In this document: piece after piece, positions 4,294 through 5,281 of the stretch
Layout: every line of letters begins with the position of its first letter
How positions within the stretch are numbered: position 1 is the first letter of the stretch
Source: Clostridia bacterium
Lineage (GTDB): Bacteria > Bacillota_A > Clostridia > Oscillospirales > CAG-272
DNA: 5,281 nt
Direction of reading: 5' to 3'
NCBI GenBank assembly: GCA_017445115.1
Contig: JAFSUU010000110.1
Span: 1 to 5,281 of the forward strand
The notes under the pieces: generated by a model
Database searches by the model: none
The model's input: the letters and a program-made list of their open reading frames with translations, nothing else
Told to the model about the DNA's origin: nothing
Translations under genes and position numbers: made by a program

Positions 4294-4330
4294 AAAAACG
4301 CCGTATGCGCTGTGCGCATACGGCGTTTTT
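4294..4330. terminator. Bidirectional terminator between mscS remnant and tuf
   Basis: Arms of 17 nt (4294-4310 and 4314-4330), AAAAACGCCGTATGCGC and its exact reverse complement, around a 3-nt loop TGT. T-runs lie at both ends, so it can stop rightward transcription from mscS and leftward transcription from tuf, whose stop codon is 35 nt away. It is a typical convergent-gene terminator. Confidence 0.92.
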
Positions 4331-4364
4331 GTGTGTATGGTTGTTGGTTTAACCGAGATTGAAA

Positions 4365-5281
4365 TTACTCGATGATCTCAGCAACGACGCCGGAACCGAC
4401 TGTTCTGCCGCCTTCACGGATAGTGAAGCGGAGACCCTTTTCGATAGCGATGGGGGTGATGAGTTCAACTTTCATGTCGACGTTATCGCCGGGGCGGCAC
4501 ATGTCAACGCCATCGGGAAGACCGATCGTACCGGTAACGTCAGTTGTTCTGAAGTAGAACTGAGGTCTGTAACCTGCGAAGAAGGGCTTCTGACGGCCGC
4601 CTTCTTTTTCGGTAAGAACGTAAACCTGACCAACGAACTTGGTGTGAGGATGGATCGTGCCGGGTTTGCAGAGAACCTGTCCACGCTCGATCTCGTTCTT
4701 AGCTACACCACGGAGAAGCGCGCCGATGTTGTCGCCTGCTTCAGCCTGGTCAAGGAGCTTGTGGAACATTTCAACGCCGGTAACGACTGTCTGTCTTCTT
4801 TCCTCTGTGAGACCGATGATCTCAACAGTGTCGGAAACCTTAACTGTACCACGCTCAACTCTGCCTGTAGCAACTGTGCCACGGCCGGAGATGGAGAATA
4901 CGTCCTCAACGGGCATAAGGAAGGGAAGATCGGACTTTCTTTCAGGTGTCGGGATGTAGCTGTCAACAGCGTCCATAAGTTCGTGGATGGAAGCGTACTC
5001 GGGAGCGTTCGGATCTGTGGAAGCGCTGTCAAGAGCAACTCTTGCAGAACCTCTGATGATCGGGATATCGTCGCCCGGGAAGTCGTACTCGGAAAGGAGT
5101 TCACGGATTTCCATTTCAACGAGCTCAAGAAGCTCTTCGTCGTCGACGAGGTCAGTCTTGTTCATGTAAACAACGATTGCAGGAACGCCAACCTGACGGG
5201 CGAGAAGGATGTGCTCACGAGTCTGCTGCATAGGACCGTCGGAAGCTGCAACGACGAGGATAGCGCCGTCCATCTGAGCTG
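4365..5281 (-). CDS. tuf: Elongation factor Tu (partial, N-terminus beyond the right edge)
   Basis: EF-Tu, the GTPase that carries aminoacyl-tRNA to the ribosomal A site. The frame is open to the window edge and shows [16 protein letters not shown] onward, 304 full codons; about the first 100 residues (P-loop, switch I, DxxG) are outside. Visible parts: the end of the GTPase domain with NKTD (guanine specificity) and G5 segment RGSAR, then domain 2 from about [21 protein letters not shown], and domain 3 with [19 protein letters not shown] and C-terminal end [17 protein letters not shown]. Relative to E. coli it has about six extra residues, mainly at STDPNAPEY, a feature I associate with Clostridia. 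Two positions stand out: Thr in LRFTIREGG where E. coli has Ala375, and Arg where E. coli has Leu175. It runs towards the mscS remnant and shares its terminator. Confidence 0.98.
   Translation of the reverse strand, partial: AQMDGAILVVAASDGPMQQTREHILLARQVGVPAIVVYMNKTDLVDDEELLELVEMEIRELLSEYDFPGDDIPIIRGSARVALDSASTDPNAPEYASIHELMDAVDSYIPTPERKSDLPFLMPVEDVFSISGRGTVATGRVERGTVKVSDTVEIIGLTEERRQTVVTGVEMFHKLLDQAEAGDNIGALLRGVAKNEIERGQVLCKPGTIHPHTKFVGQVYVLTEKEGGRQKPFFAGYRPQFYFRTTDVTGTIGLPDGVDMCRPGDNVDMKVELITPIAIEKGLRFTIREGGRTVGSGVVAEIIE

Noticed and set aside
3852..4319. 155-codon open frame on the minus strand opposite the mscS remnant
   Set aside because: Arg-rich shadow of a recognisable MscS sequence, running through the tuf terminator.

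Overview
The window looks chromosomal and comes from a Gram-positive bacterium of the Clostridia type, possibly an Oscillospirales or Christensenellales relative (this is inference). The basis is the Clostridia-like EF-Tu and L13 sequences, strong AGGAGG-type ribosome binding sites, consensus sigma-A promoters with 17-bp spacers, and strong hairpin-plus-T-run terminators. No 16S rRNA or other definitive taxonomic marker is present.

Layout, left to right. (1) 1-774, minus strand: the rplM-rpsI operon (ribosomal proteins L13 and S9; S9 is cut by the left edge), driven by a textbook promoter at 825-853 with a short AU-rich leader. (2) 960-1676, minus: a stand-alone PHP-domain metallophosphoesterase with its own promoter (1702-1730) and a long terminator (893-958). 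(3) 1916-2559, minus: a Phd/YefM-type antitoxin and PIN-domain toxin pair whose genes overlap by ATGA. It has a repeat-rich promoter and ends in a perfect 60-nt hairpin. (4) 2679-3371, minus: a small lipoprotein with degenerate WG-type repeats. (5) 3599-3805, plus: a 68-aa Xre-type repressor, divergent from the lipoprotein. Their shared 227-bp intergenic region holds two full operator-like sites, one matching half-site and two other dyads. (6) 3849-4271, plus: the C-terminal half of an MscS-family mechanosensitive channel. It lacks all pore helices and any start signal, so it reads as a truncation remnant. (7) 4365-5281, minus: tuf (EF-Tu), missing about the first 100 codons beyond the right edge.

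How it fits together. Ribosomal genes and tuf flank a small accessory patch (about 1.85-3.85 kb). The patch carries a toxin-antitoxin pair, a secreted or surface lipoprotein and a phage-like regulator, and it abuts the broken mscS gene. The simplest reading is that gain of this patch, or a deletion that came with it, removed the 5' half of mscS. The Xre protein probably represses its own gene and, through the matching half-site over the candidate lipoprotein promoter, perhaps the lipoprotein as well. The antitoxin probably represses its operon through repeats around its promoter.

No stretch over 300 bases lacks a gene. I saw no rRNA, tRNA, CRISPR array, transposase or integrase. I do not see a clearly new system. 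The best leads are the regulatory architecture at 3400-3600, the headless MscS, the 60-nt palindrome, and a Thr in EF-Tu at a known kirromycin-resistance position.
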